Part shown: piece by piece, positions 50,034 to 58,591 of the stretch
Layout: every line of letters begins with the position of its first letter
How positions within the stretch are numbered: the stretch's first letter is position 1
Origin: VRUE01 sp963718775
GTDB lineage: Bacteria; Actinomycetota; Thermoleophilia; Solirubrobacterales; 70-9
Reading direction: 5' to 3'
Length of the DNA stretch: 64,000 nucleotides
Assembly (NCBI GenBank): GCA_963718775.1
Contig: OY970377.1
Span: 372,001-436,000, forward strand
The notes under the pieces: model-generated
Database searches by the model: none
What the model saw: only the letters and a program-made list of their open reading frames with translations
What the model was told of the DNA's origin: nothing
Program-made: the position numbers and the translations under genes

Positions 50034-51196
50034 CCGGGCGAAAGCGACCCAGTCGTCCCCCAAGCAACTATGTCGCCGAGTGGTTCGGGCACATAGTCTG
50101 GCCCCCTGAGCAGATTGACGCCAGCCAGGAGGCGGTCCGCGATCAGGTGGAGGAGCGCTGTCCGTTCCTTTCAAGCGCCACGGCCTCCGACGTTCCCTGC
50201 ATCAAGAAAATAAGCGCCGGCCCCTATCGGAGCGGCTTCTGCACCGCCAGCAGTCCCAGCACGGGCGTGCGAGAGGACTGGCTGGCATGCCCCGCCAGGG
50301 TTTTTGATCAGCACTTCGCACTGATCCGCTCAGCGATCATTCACCTCTTTGAGGTTCCAAAGGGTGTGGAGTTTGACGCCTACCCATTGACGCGCTTTGA
50401 GGATCCTGCGGTTCAAGCTCGGGTTCGTGAACTCGACGGCGGCAACGGTCCTCACCGTGTGTTCGCCTTTGCATCAAACCCTCCCCTGCTCGGCGGAGAG
50501 ATCGACATCCCGGAGACCGCCAGTTCACCTGGCAACAAGGTCGATGTCTCGATCTTCGAGATTCTACGAGTCGAAAACGAGAAGCCAGTGCTCGGACGCT
50601 TCGCCATATTCGAGATTCAGACGGCTGATTTCCACGGCAGCCCCTTGCACGCAATCGGCGAGCTTCGGAGCCTCGGTCCGCCGACCGAGGATCGCGACTA
50701 CCACGATGCGATAGCGGCAAATCCAGAGCTGCTTGGCAAGCGAGTCGAGGGACCAAACAAGGCGAACATCTTCAAGCGAACGATCTACCAGATGATTTTG
50801 AAGATTCAGATGGCCAAGGACCCCGGTTGCGCTGGATTCTGCGTTGTCTTGCCCGAGCCTGTCTGGCGTAGCTGGGAGCGGCACCTTGGCAGTCCGGCCC
50901 TGGTCGCTGACCCCGACCGACCTGGAGTCCTCCGCATGACGGCCCCAAGCGAGTCCCGGCACGTCGAGCCTCTGGTCGAGAAAGAGCCTGCCTGGATTCT
51001 TGTCTTCAAGATAGATCGGGAGTCAGCCGAGACGCCGCGCCCACTCGCGATCGTCAAGCAGATCGCGACCGATTCCCACGCTCTGCTGCATCACGCCTTC
51101 GAGGAAGCTCCCCGCCATGCGATTGCTGAGGGTGCCCTCGAGCGATTCAGCTCCGCGTTCGAGCGCCGGCTCGGCGCGTACTGGAAGCGGAGCTGA
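50030..51196 (+). CDS. NotI-like type II restriction endonuclease
   Basis: An intact 388-residue protein that closely follows the NotI pattern: NYVAEWFGHIVWPPE near the start, CPFLSSATASDVPC and SGFCTASSPSTG with the metal-binding cysteines, LACPARVFDQ, then the PD-(D/E)XK core GGEIDIPETASSPGNKVDVS with FEIQTADFHGSPLHAIGE, and KRVEGPNKANIFKRTIYQ. NotI cuts GCGGCCGC; the specificity here is inferred only from homology. It follows the C protein directly. Confidence 0.88.
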   Translation: MTGRKRPSRPPSNYVAEWFGHIVWPPEQIDASQEAVRDQVEERCPFLSSATASDVPCIKKISAGPYRSGFCTASSPSTGVREDWLACPARVFDQHFALIRSAIIHLFEVPKGVEFDAYPLTRFEDPAVQARVRELDGGNGPHRVFAFASNPPLLGGEIDIPETASSPGNKVDVSIFEILRVENEKPVLGRFAIFEIQTADFHGSPLHAIGELRSLGPPTEDRDYHDAIAANPELLGKRVEGPNKANIFKRTIYQMILKIQMAKDPGCAGFCVVLPEPVWRSWERHLGSPALVADPDRPGVLRMTAPSESRHVEPLVEKEPAWILVFKIDRESAETPRPLAIVKQIATDSHALLHHAFEEAPRHAIAEGALERFSSAFERRLGAYWKRS

Positions 51197-51251
51197 TCGA
51201 GTGCCGAGGTTTCAATCGGCGAGCTCAGCTGGCCTCGGCACCCCGGCTCTA

Positions 51252-51288
51252 GTGCCGGCCCCGGGGCGTTCTAGCGCCGCCGGGGCAC
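51252..51288 (+). terminator. GC-rich hairpin downstream of the NotI-like gene
   Basis: GTGCC...CCCCGGGGCG pairs imperfectly with CGCCGCCGGGGCAC across a TTCTAG loop and is followed by TTT. It is placed 56 bases after the stop and is a likely intrinsic terminator for the plus-strand operon. Confidence 0.55.
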
Positions 51289-51382
51289 TTTGCTTATGTC
51301 GGCGCGGCGACCGTAGCTCCGCCCTTGGCGCAAAGCGAGGCGGAATCGGGCGGAAACGCCGCTAATCGCCGCGTATCGGCGT

Positions 51383-51408
51383 CATTTTGGGCACTAGTGC
51401 CCAAAATG
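51383..51408. terminator. Perfect 26-bp palindrome between the NotI-like gene and tRNA-Gly
   Basis: The whole 26 bases (CATTTTGGGCAC and its complement around TAG) are self-complementary. It is followed by GGGGATGGTTCCATTT (51421-51436) and, 55 bases later, the attachment repeat. It matches the layout at 41599-41661 with compensating arm changes. On the minus strand it may terminate tRNA-Gly. Confidence 0.7.
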
Positions 51409-51491
51409 GAGGCGATAGGAGGGGATGGTTCCATTTCCCCTTTGCGCCTCCAGAAACGACGAAATCCCGCCCTAGAGCGAGATTTCGTTCG

Positions 51492-51534
51492 AAGCGGCTG
51501 ATGGGATTCGAACCCACGACCTTCTGCATGGCAA
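51492..51534 (-). repeat. Attachment-site direct repeat, right end, within tRNA-Gly
   Basis: The 43 bases identical to 41718-41760. They run from the anticodon stem through the T-arm to just past the discriminator base of the intact tRNA-Gly, so insertion here rebuilds a working tRNA. Confidence 0.9.
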
Positions 51535-51566
51535 GCAGACGCTCTAGCCAGCTGAGCTACAGCCGC
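51493..51566 (-). tRNA. tRNA-Gly (GCC)
   Basis: A 74-base gene starting GCGGCTGTAGCTCAGCTGG on the minus strand and ending CAGCCGC plus discriminator T. The anticodon loop TTGCCAT sits between paired TCTGC and GCAGA, giving anticodon GCC. The acceptor pairs perfectly. Its 3' half is the island attachment site. Confidence 0.95.
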
Positions 51567-51686
51567 ACGGGGGCGAATTCTAGCCTTATGGGCGGTGCCT
51601 TGGAGGCTCATACTTATTATTTGGTAGGGTTGTCGCAACCCGGAGGACGGTCGCCGGGTCAGCGAGACAACTGGAGGATCAAGCAA

Positions 51687-51818
51687 ATGACCACGTTCAC
51701 AGTCCTCGTTTCGTTTCGCGTCGGCGCTCGTAGGCTCGGCGGTCCCTCCCTCCGTCGCCATGACTTGAGCACCCTCCGACCCGGCGACCGTTCCTCTCGG
51801 TTCTGGCTAGAGCGCTGA
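51687..51818 (+). CDS. Possible 43-residue ORF
   Basis: ATG at 51687 is preceded by GGAGGA at good spacing, and the product MTTFTVLVSFRVGARRLGG is basic. It overlaps the 3' end of the VOC gene on the other strand and has no known family. It could be a leader or nothing. Confidence 0.25.
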   Translation: MTTFTVLVSFRVGARRLGGPSLRRHDLSTLRPGDRSSRFWLER

Positions 51819-52309
51819 CTCGGCGAGAAGCGCCTGGAGATCGAGCGGGCGCGTGTACATCTCGACCTTCTGGCCCGGCTGCGGCTCGCGGCCACTGCTC
51901 CTCGGGCCGGTCCCAGTAGAGCTCGATCCCGTTGCCGTCGGGGTCGTCGAGGTAGAGCGCCTCGCTGACGCCGTGGTCGGAGGCGCCGCTGAGCGGGACC
52001 CCGGCCGCGACCAGGCGCCGCAGCGCGTCGGCGAGGGCGCGCGCGGGTCGGGTAGCGGATCGCGACGTGGAAGAGGCCGGTCGTGCCCGGCGGCGGCGGC
52101 GAGCCGCCCTTCGAGTGCCAGGTGTTGAGGCCGATGTGGTGGTGGTAGCCGCCGGCCGAGACGAAGGCGGCCTCGTCGCCGAAGCGCTGCTGCAGCTCGA
52201 AGCCGAGCACGCCGCAGTAGAAGTCGAGCGCGCGGTCGATGTCGGCGACCTTGAGGTGGACGTGGCCGATGTCGACGCCGGGGTCGATCGGCTCGGCGTC
52301 CTCAGCCAT
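51807..52309 (-). CDS. VOC-family (glyoxalase/dioxygenase-like) protein
   Basis: A protein of about 167 residues with the vicinal-oxygen-chelate layout: IGHVHLKVADIDRALDFYCGV, LGFELQQRFGDEAAFVSAGG, HHIGLNTWHSKGG and, after indels near 52045 and 51895, a second module (GVSEALYLDDPDGNGIELYWD) and the end GQKVEMYTRPLDLQALLAES. The metal ligands HVH, H and E are in the right places, resembling catechol dioxygenase-like members. Substrate unknown. Confidence 0.8.
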
Positions 52310-52720
52310 CGAGCGCCTCGTTGACGAGGCGGTCGGCCTCGGCGTTGTGCTCGCGGCGGACGTGGCGGATCGACCAGCGCTCGAAGTCGCGCAGGGCCCG
52401 CTTCACCTCGGCGTGCAGCTCGCGCATCGTCGCGTCCTTGACCTTGTACTCGCCCTTGACCTGCTTGACGATCAGCTCCGAGTCGCCGACCAGCTCCAGC
52501 TCGGTGGCGCCGAGCGCCGCCGCGCTCTCGATCCCCAGCAGCAGCGCCTTGTACTCGGCGACGTTGTTGGTCGCCCGGCCGATCCGCTCGCCGCGCTCCT
52601 CGAGCACCTCGCCGCCGGGCTCCTGGACGACGGCGGCGATCGCCGCCGGGCCGGGGTTGCCGCGGGCGCCGCCGTCGACGTTGACGACCAGCTTCTCGAG
52701 CTGCTCAGGGCCATCGGGCG
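52302..52720 (-). CDS. RNase HI-like (reverse-transcriptase-like) protein
   Basis: A protein of about 135 residues with the RNase H fold: VVNVDGGARGNPGPAAIAAV, then NNVAEYKALLLGIESA, ELELVGDSELIVKQV and HVRREHNAEADRLVNEAL. The catalytic Asp/Glu/Asp/Asp residues are all present. The start is uncertain: a frameshift near 52718 may separate the ATG (ALSS) from the core. It overlaps the end of the zinc-ribbon gene. Confidence 0.85.
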
Positions 52721-53249
52721 CTCCACGCGCTGCGCCACCGGCGGGCGCCGAGGACGAGCTGGCCGCCCTCTGCGGCGCTGGCGTTCCACTGGCCGGGCGG
52801 AGCGGTCGAGCTGCTCGACCTCGTTGCCCTTGTCGATCTGGAAGACCGGGCGCAGCTCGTCGCCGAGGTCGACGCCCCACTGGTACCAGGAGAGCTCCCA
52901 GGCGACCGTGATCCGCACCTCGCTGGGCGAGCCGGCGGCGGCGCCGACCGAGACCCAGGGCTTGCCCAGGGTGCGCATCAGCCCGGCGACGGTGCGGGCG
53001 GCCTCGCTCGCGTTGAAGCGGTCGACGGCGCGCTCGAGGCGGCTGCCGCGGGGCCTCGCGAGCCTCCGGTTCACGCTTGCCGACGTTGGCCCCGGGCGCC
53101 GCCGGATCGACCCAGCCCAGCTGCTCGGCCCGCCCCCGGCAGAGCTCGCAGACCATCCGCGGCCCATCCTTCGGGCTCATGTAGGTGCGGGTCCGCTCCC
53201 CAGCCAGAATCGTCCGCCCGCAGATGCCACAGCTCTCGTCGGGGCTCAC
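52705..53249 (-). CDS. Hypothetical zinc-ribbon protein
   Basis: A protein of about 180 residues with an N-terminal zinc ribbon (CGICGRTILAGERTRT, CELCRGRAEQLGW) and a C-terminal domain (AVDRFNASEAARTVAGLMRTLG, ITVAWELSWYQWGVDLGDEL) that I know as a conserved, unnamed actinobacterial protein. Indels near 53062 and 52810 disturb it. In this strain the frame can be read on into the RNase HI-like protein, so a fusion cannot be ruled out. Confidence 0.6.
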
Positions 53250-53284
53250 AACCCCAACTTAGATGATCCGCCGGTACGCCCGAA

Positions 53285-55364
53285 TCACCCTGCGGCGACA
53301 ACTTTCTGGGCGAGGTGCGCGGGCACCTCCTCGTAGCGCTCGAACTCGATCTCGAAGTCGGCGCGACCGCCGCTGATCGAGCGCAGGTCGGGCGCGTAGT
53401 CGAGCACCTCGGCCATCGGCACCTCGGCCCTGACCTCGGTCGCCGCGCCCTTCGGCTCCATCCCCAGCGGGTGGCCGCGGCGCGAGTTGAGGTCGCCGAT
53501 CACGTCGCCGACGACGTCGTCGGGGCAGCTGACAGTGAGCCGCACGATCGGCTCGAGCAGGACCGGGTCGGCCTCCTCCATCGCCTGCTTGAAGGCCATC
53601 GAGCCGGCGATCTTGAAGGCCATCTCCGAGGAGTCGACGTCGTGGTGCTTGCCGTCGACGAGCCGCACCCGCACGTCCTTGACCGGGTAGCCGGCGACGG
53701 TGCCGTGCTCCATCGCCTCTACGACCCCCTTCTCGACCGCCGGGATGAAGCCGCCCGGGATCGCCGCGCCCTTGATCTTGTTGACGAACTCGAGCCCGGC
53801 GCCGTCCTCGGCCGGCTCGATCTCGATCTTGCAGTCGGCGAACTGGCCGCGCCCGCCGGACTGCTTCTTGTAGCGGGCGTGGGCGCTGGCCGGGCGGCGG
53901 ATCGACTCCTGGTAGGGGACGCGCGGCGGGTGCAGCTCGATCTCGACCCCGAAGCGGCGCTTCATCCGCGCGACGATCACCTCGACGTGGATCTGGGTGA
54001 GGCCGGCGATGATCTGCTCGCCGGTCTGCGCGTCGCGGTGGACGTCGAGGGTCGGGTCCTCCTCGGTCAGCCGGCGCACCGCCGCGGCGGCCTTGTCCTC
54101 GTCGCCCTTCGACCTCGTCTCGTAGGCGAAGGCCATCACCGGCGCGGGCAGGTCGAGCGGCGCGAAGGCGACCTCCTCCTGGCCGTCGCAGAGCACGTCG
54201 CCGGCGCGCGTCTCCTTCAGCTTGGCGACGCGCCGATGTCGCCGGCGCCGAGCTCGGCGACCGGCTTCAGCTCCTTGCCGAGCGGCTGGCCGAGCTGGCC
54301 GATCCGCTCCTTCTGGCCGCGGCTGGCGTTGACCACGTGGGAGTCGGAGCGGAGCGTGCCGCGGTAGACGCGGAAGAGGTTGATCCGGCCGGTGTAGGGG
54401 TCGGCGAGGGTCTTGAAGACGTAGGCGACCAGCGGGCCGTCCTCGTCGGGCTCGATCTCGATCGCCTCGCCCTCGCCGTCGCTCGCCGCCACAGCGCCGC
54501 GCATCGCCGGCGAGGGCAGGTCCTCGACCAGCGCCTCGAGCAGGCGGTCGGTGCCGAGGTTGCGCGTCGCCACGCCGCAGGTGACCGGGAAGACTCGCCC
54601 CGCCGTGACGCCCTGCTTCAGCAGCCGTGACGATCTCGTCGTGGTCGATCTCCTCGCCCTCGAGGTAGCGCTCCATCAGCTCGTCGGAGTTCTCCGCCAC
54701 CTCGTCCATCAGCTTCTCGCGGTACTCCTCGGCCTGGTCGCGCAGCTCCTCGGGGATCTCGACCTCCTCCGCCGCGCCGCGGCCCCGCCTCCTCGTAGAC
54801 GAAGGCCTTCATGTCGATCAGGTCGATCACGCCGCGCACCTCGTGCTCGGCGCCGATCGGGATCTCGGTGGCGACGACGTGCGGGCCGAAGGCCGCCTTG
54901 AGCGAGTCGAGCGCGCGGAAGAAGTCGGCTCGCTCGCGGTCGAGCATGTTGACGAAGACGAGCCGCGCCAGCCCCTCGGCGTCGGCCCGCCGCCAGAGCC
55001 GCTCGGTGTGGACCTCGACGCCCATCACGCCGTTGACGACGACGACGGCGGCGTCGGCGACCCGCAGCGCGGCGATCGCGTCGGCGACGAAGCTCGGCTC
55101 GCCGGGCGTGTCGATCAGGTTGATCTCGCGCCCGTCGTGCTCGAAGCAGGCGAGGGCGACGTCGATCGACATCTGCCGCTCCTGCTCGTCGGGCTCGTGG
55201 TCGGAGACGGTCGAGCCCTCGGCCACCGTGCCCAGCCGGTTGACCGCGCCGGCCTCGAACAGCATCGCCTCGTGCAGGCTCGTCTTGCCGCAGCCCCGGT
55301 GCCCGATCAGGGCGACATTGCGAATCCGGTCTGCGGCCTTATGAGGCACGCACTGAAGGTACAC
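53285..55364 (-). CDS. EF-G-like translational GTPase (FusA2 type)
   Basis: A GTPase of about 690 residues, split by indels near 54790, 54625, 54235 and 54110. The P-loop is GHRGCGKTSLHEAM; switch II reads DTPGEPSF, where normal EF-G has DTPGHVDF; and the G4 motif reads NMLD instead of NKxD. The C-terminal domains IV and V are present (KKQSGGRGQFADCKIEIEP, GDVIGDLNSRRGHPLG). These changes are typical of the diverged EF-G-like group, not the main EF-G. Role unknown. Confidence 0.88.
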
Positions 55365-55390
55365 CCAGCAAGGCGCAGCTCAAACCGTCT

Positions 55391-56173
55391 TTAGTGATCG
55401 TCGCCGGGCTGCAGGCCGGACTTCAGCCGCATCACTGCCTTGGTGTGCAGCTGCGAGACGCGCGACTCGGTGACGCCGAGGACCTCGCCGATCTCACGCA
55501 GGGTGAGGTTCTCGTAGTAGTAGAGGGCGACGACGAGCTGCTCGCGCTCGGGCAGCGAGGCGATCGCCTCGGTGAGGCGGTCCTTGATCTCGCTGCTGTC
55601 GAGCGATTCCTGCGGGTCGTCGGCGCGCGGGTCGGAGATCGTGTCGAGCAGCGAGACCTGGTCGCCGGAGGAGTCGGAGACGGTCCAGAGCTCGTCGAGG
55701 GCGTAGACCGAGGAGTTGGCGATCTCCAGCAGCGAGGTCTGCAGTTCGTCCTCGTTGATCTCCAGCTTCGCCGCCAGCTCGGCCTCGCTCGGGGCTCGCT
55801 GCAGCTCGTGCTCGAGCTTCGCCTGGGCGGCCTCGATTTCGCGGGCCCGCGAGCGGACCGAGCGCGGCACCCAGTCGAGCGAGCGCAGCTCGTCGATGAT
55901 CGCGCCGCGGATCCGGGTCATCGCGAAGGTCTCGAACTTGATCCCGCGCTCGGGCTCGAAGCGCTCGATCGCGCCGATCAGGCCCATCAGGCCGTAGGAG
56001 ATCAGGTCGGCGTCGTCGACGTGGGAGGGCAGGCCGGCGCCGAGCCGGCCGGCGACGAACTTGACCATCGGCGAGTAGGCGACGACCAGGCGCTCGCGAG
56101 CGCTCGCGTCCCCGTCCACCTTGTAGCGGCGCCACAGATCGCGCAGCTCCATCTCTTTTACGCCGGTTTCCAT
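55391..56173 (-). CDS. RNA polymerase sigma factor of the WhiG/FliA group
   Basis: An intact 260-residue sigma-70 factor. Region 2 contains LVVAYSPMVKFVAGRLGAG and FETFAMTRIRGAIIDELRSLDW; region 3 PSEAELAAKLEINEDEL; region 4 SLPEREQLVVALYYYENLTL and EIGEVLGVTESRVSQLH. This is the FliA/WhiG type that drives flagellar or development genes. No such genes are in the window, and no anti-sigma factor is next to it. Confidence 0.92.
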   Translation of the reverse strand: METGVKEMELRDLWRRYKVDGDASARERLVVAYSPMVKFVAGRLGAGLPSHVDDADLISYGLMGLIGAIERFEPERGIKFETFAMTRIRGAIIDELRSLDWVPRSVRSRAREIEAAQAKLEHELQRAPSEAELAAKLEINEDELQTSLLEIANSSVYALDELWTVSDSSGDQVSLLDTISDPRADDPQESLDSSEIKDRLTEAIASLPEREQLVVALYYYENLTLREIGEVLGVTESRVSQLHTKAVMRLKSGLQPGDDH

Positions 56174-56216
56174 GCCCTTTTGCCCGATTCTATGTTCGCT
56201 GACGAGTTATTGCGGC

Positions 56217-57098
56217 TCATGCGCGCGGATGGGTGGCAGCGTACGCGTCACGCAGCCGGGCTGCATCGACGCGAGTGTAGACCTGAGTGGTCGAGATCGA
56301 GGCGTGGCCGAGCAGCTCCTGGATCGTGCGCAGGTCGGCGCCGCCTTCGAGCAGGTGGGTGGCGAAGCTGTGGCGCAGCGAGTGCGGCGAGACGCCGGCG
56401 GCCAGCGCCGCCTCGCGCACCCAGAGGCCGAGCCGGCGGGTGACGTCGGAGTTGGAGAGGCGACGGCCGCTCTTGGAGAGGAAGAGCGCCTGCTCGCGCG
56501 GGTCGGCGGAAAGCGCGTGGCGACCCCGCTCTGTGTAGCGCTGCAGCGCCCGCTGGGCGGGCTCGCCGACCGGCAGCAGGCGTTCCTTCGACCCCTTGCC
56601 GAGCACCCGCAGCTGCTCGGTTTCGAAGTCGAATGCGCCGAGGTCGAGGTTGACGATCTCCTCGCAGCGCAGCCCGCAGGAGTAGGCGAGCTCCAGCATC
56701 GCCCGGTCGCGCAGCTCCAGCGGCGTGCGCGCCGGGATCCGCTCCAGCAGAGCCCGCACCTGCTCGACCGTGAGCACCCGCGGCAGCTTTTGCTCGCGCT
56801 TCGGGCTGGAGACGAGGTCGGCCGGGTTCTGCCCGACCCGCTCGGTGCGGACCAGGAAGTCGAAGAGACCGCGGATCGCCGCCAGCTTGCGGGCGACGGT
56901 CGCCGGCGCGGCGCCCGCAGAGGAGAGGCCGGCGGCGTAGCGCCGCACGTCGCGGTGGCGGATATCCCCGGGCGCCCTCTCCCCCGCCCACTCGACGAAC
57001 TGGCCGAGGTCGACGCCGTAGGCCCGGCGCGTCCGCTCGGCCGCGTTGCGTCCACTCAGGTCGCGGTCGTATGCGGCCAACGCCTCGTCCCAGCTCAT
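56217..57098 (-). CDS. xerD: Tyrosine recombinase XerD
   Basis: An intact 293-residue Xer recombinase that resolves chromosome dimers at dif. The catalytic Arg is in SCGLRCEEIVNL, the Lys in GKGSKERLLPVG, the His-x-x-Arg in SLRHSFATHLLEGGADL, the second His in LGHASISTTQ, and the Tyr in QVYTRVD. The N-terminal SAM-like domain is normal. It sits with sigma factor and EF-G-like genes, i.e. as the housekeeping copy; it is not the integrase of the island. Confidence 0.93.
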   Translation of the reverse strand: MSWDEALAAYDRDLSGRNAAERTRRAYGVDLGQFVEWAGERAPGDIRHRDVRRYAAGLSSAGAAPATVARKLAAIRGLFDFLVRTERVGQNPADLVSSPKREQKLPRVLTVEQVRALLERIPARTPLELRDRAMLELAYSCGLRCEEIVNLDLGAFDFETEQLRVLGKGSKERLLPVGEPAQRALQRYTERGRHALSADPREQALFLSKSGRRLSNSDVTRRLGLWVREAALAAGVSPHSLRHSFATHLLEGGADLRTIQELLGHASISTTQVYTRVDAARLRDAYAATHPRA

Positions 57099-57136
57099 CA
57101 GACACAGGTTCGCCGCGGCACGCCCAGGGCCTCCAA

Positions 57137-57246
57137 GGAAGGTCCCGGCAGGGGTGAAGCGTCTTGTACTTTTTCGCGGCTGTCCTTCGGGGACAGCAAT
57201 CTCCGCTCCTCGAAAGAGTTAAGCGAAACCCCTGCCGGGAGCTTCC
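57137..57246. repeat. Inverted repeat, family 1 copy B, abutting the L,D-transpeptidase stop
   Basis: Arms 57137-57155 and 57228-57246 match over 18 of 19 positions. The interior has GAAGCGTCTTGTACTTTTTC and GTTAAGCG, nearly the same as copy C at 60207. The right arm touches the stop codon at 57247-57249. Confidence 0.88.
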
Positions 57247-58284
57247 TCAGCCGATGTAGATCGGAGTGCCGACTTCGACCAGGTCGTAGAGCTCTTCGAC
57301 GTCGGGGATCGCCATCCGCACGCAGCCGTGCGAGGCGGCCGAGCCGAGCGAGTAGGTCTCTTCGGTGCCGTGGATGCCGGCGCCTTCGTAGATCGCCATC
57401 CAGCGCGCCTTGATCGGGTTCGACGGCCCCGGCGGGATGTCCTGGCCGGCGAGGCTGCCGGCCCAGTCGGATTCGGGCACGTGCCAGGTGGGGTTTTCTT
57501 CCTTTTCCTGAATCGCGTAGAGCCCTTCTGGGGTTTCGAGCCCTTCCTGGCCGACCGCCACCGTGTAGGTCTTGGCCAGCTTCAGGTCCTTCCAGAGACG
57601 CAGCGTGAAGGTGGCGCGATCGAGGGTCAGGTAGGTCGGATACGCGGAGGCGACTTCCTTCGTCGTCACCTCGGGCTTGACCGCATGCGTACGAGCGGCG
57701 ATCGTGTGGTCGGCGTCGGCATTGAGCACAGCGGCGCGCAGCTGGCGAGTCAGCAGATTGTCGCGCAGCTTGCGCCCGTTCTCCGCCGTGACGACTTCGA
57801 GGGTGTCGCCGCTCGGGTTGACCGTCGCGTCCTGCGGTTCGCGGTCGACCTCGTCGGCGACCTTGCGCACGAAGCGGTTGATCGCCGGCTGCGAGTAGGT
57901 GACGTCGGCGCCGACGTGCTCGTCGACGCTGCCGCCGGTGACGTAGCGGACGAGGCGCCCGGGTAGGCCGCCTTCGCGGCTTTCGTCGAGGGCCTCTTCG
58001 ACCGCGGCGTCGACGTCGGCGTGGATCTTGAGGCTCTCGCCCGGTAGCTCCCAGCGCTCACCGTCGTAGCCGACGCGGAGCGAGTGACGCAGCGGACGCA
58101 GCAGCTGGGCCTGCACCGCCTGCTTCGCTTCGTCTTCGTCCATCCCACCGACGTCGACGCCGCCAACCGTGACACCGTCGGCGATCTTGTCCTTCTGGGT
58201 GCTGTCGTAGGCGTAGGCGGCGAAGACTCCGAGAGCCAGCAGCGCCAGCACGGCGACGATTGCGATTTGAGTCTTACGTCCCAT
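57247..58284 (-). CDS. L,D-transpeptidase (YkuD) with N-terminal peptidoglycan-binding-like domains
   Basis: A cell-wall cross-linking enzyme of 345 residues. An N-terminal helix (IAIVAVLALLALGVFAAYAY) anchors it; residues 40-210 form two PG_binding_4-like modules (DGVTVGGVDVGGMDEDEAKQ); the C-terminal YkuD domain has the catalytic pattern GIHGTEETYSLGSAASHGCVRM with the Cys and His. Intact. The stop codon is touched by repeat B. Confidence 0.92.
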   Translation of the reverse strand: MGRKTQIAIVAVLALLALGVFAAYAYDSTQKDKIADGVTVGGVDVGGMDEDEAKQAVQAQLLRPLRHSLRVGYDGERWELPGESLKIHADVDAAVEEALDESREGGLPGRLVRYVTGGSVDEHVGADVTYSQPAINRFVRKVADEVDREPQDATVNPSGDTLEVVTAENGRKLRDNLLTRQLRAAVLNADADHTIAARTHAVKPEVTTKEVASAYPTYLTLDRATFTLRLWKDLKLAKTYTVAVGQEGLETPEGLYAIQEKEENPTWHVPESDWAGSLAGQDIPPGPSNPIKARWMAIYEGAGIHGTEETYSLGSAASHGCVRMAIPDVEELYDLVEVGTPIYIG

Positions 58285-58404
58285 CAGTTCTTCTCCGAAG
58301 TCATCATCGGCGCAACCGCAACTCTCCTGCGCAAAGTGTAGGCATACGGATCATTCGGCCAGAACGGTCCGATTCCCTGCAAACCGCTCTCGGCAGTGAA
58401 GCGG

Positions 58405-58573
58405 CTAGGAGGGACTGGCGAAACCCGCGTGTACGGACCGGCGAGCGCCGGACCAAGCGGGGCAAGGACGCAGGGAGGCCGAATAGCAGCGCTATTTGGC
58501 CGACCGAGGACGCCGCACCGCGCAGTGTCCGCCGCCGCCGGACGTGCGCGGGGGTTTCGCCAATCCCTCCTAG
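58405..58573. repeat. Inverted repeat, family 2 copy E
   Basis: Arms 58405-58426 and 58552-58573 pair over 21 of 22 positions. The interior core (58451-58523) begins GACCAAGCGGGGCAAGGACG, has a hairpin GAATAGCAGCGCTATT, and ends CGAGGACGCCG; this core is shared with copy F near leuS. It lies between the divergent L,D-transpeptidase and the cyclo-ligase-like gene, so it is not always 3' of a gene. Confidence 0.85.
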
Positions 58574-58591
58574 GGCGGATATCGTTGCGGC

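Larger units (their letters stand above)
41718..51534. mobile_element. Genomic island inserted in tRNA-Gly(GCC), about 9.8 kb
   Basis: The island lies between two identical 43-bp copies of the tRNA-Gly 3' half; the intact tRNA is at the right end. The contents are almost all nucleic-acid enzymes: unknown 337-residue protein, degenerate Nudix, HNH-like protein, PD-(D/E)XK-like protein, Cas4-like/RNase-H-like/SF1 helicase protein, C5 methyltransferase, XRE controller and NotI-like endonuclease. No integrase, relaxase or phage structural gene is visible. I read it as a defence island that is either mobilised in trans or has lost its integrase. Confidence 0.85.

Noticed and set aside
56217..57098. 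XerD-type gene as the island integrase
   Set aside because: It lies outside the island, is intact, and has the sequence and neighbours of the housekeeping XerD.
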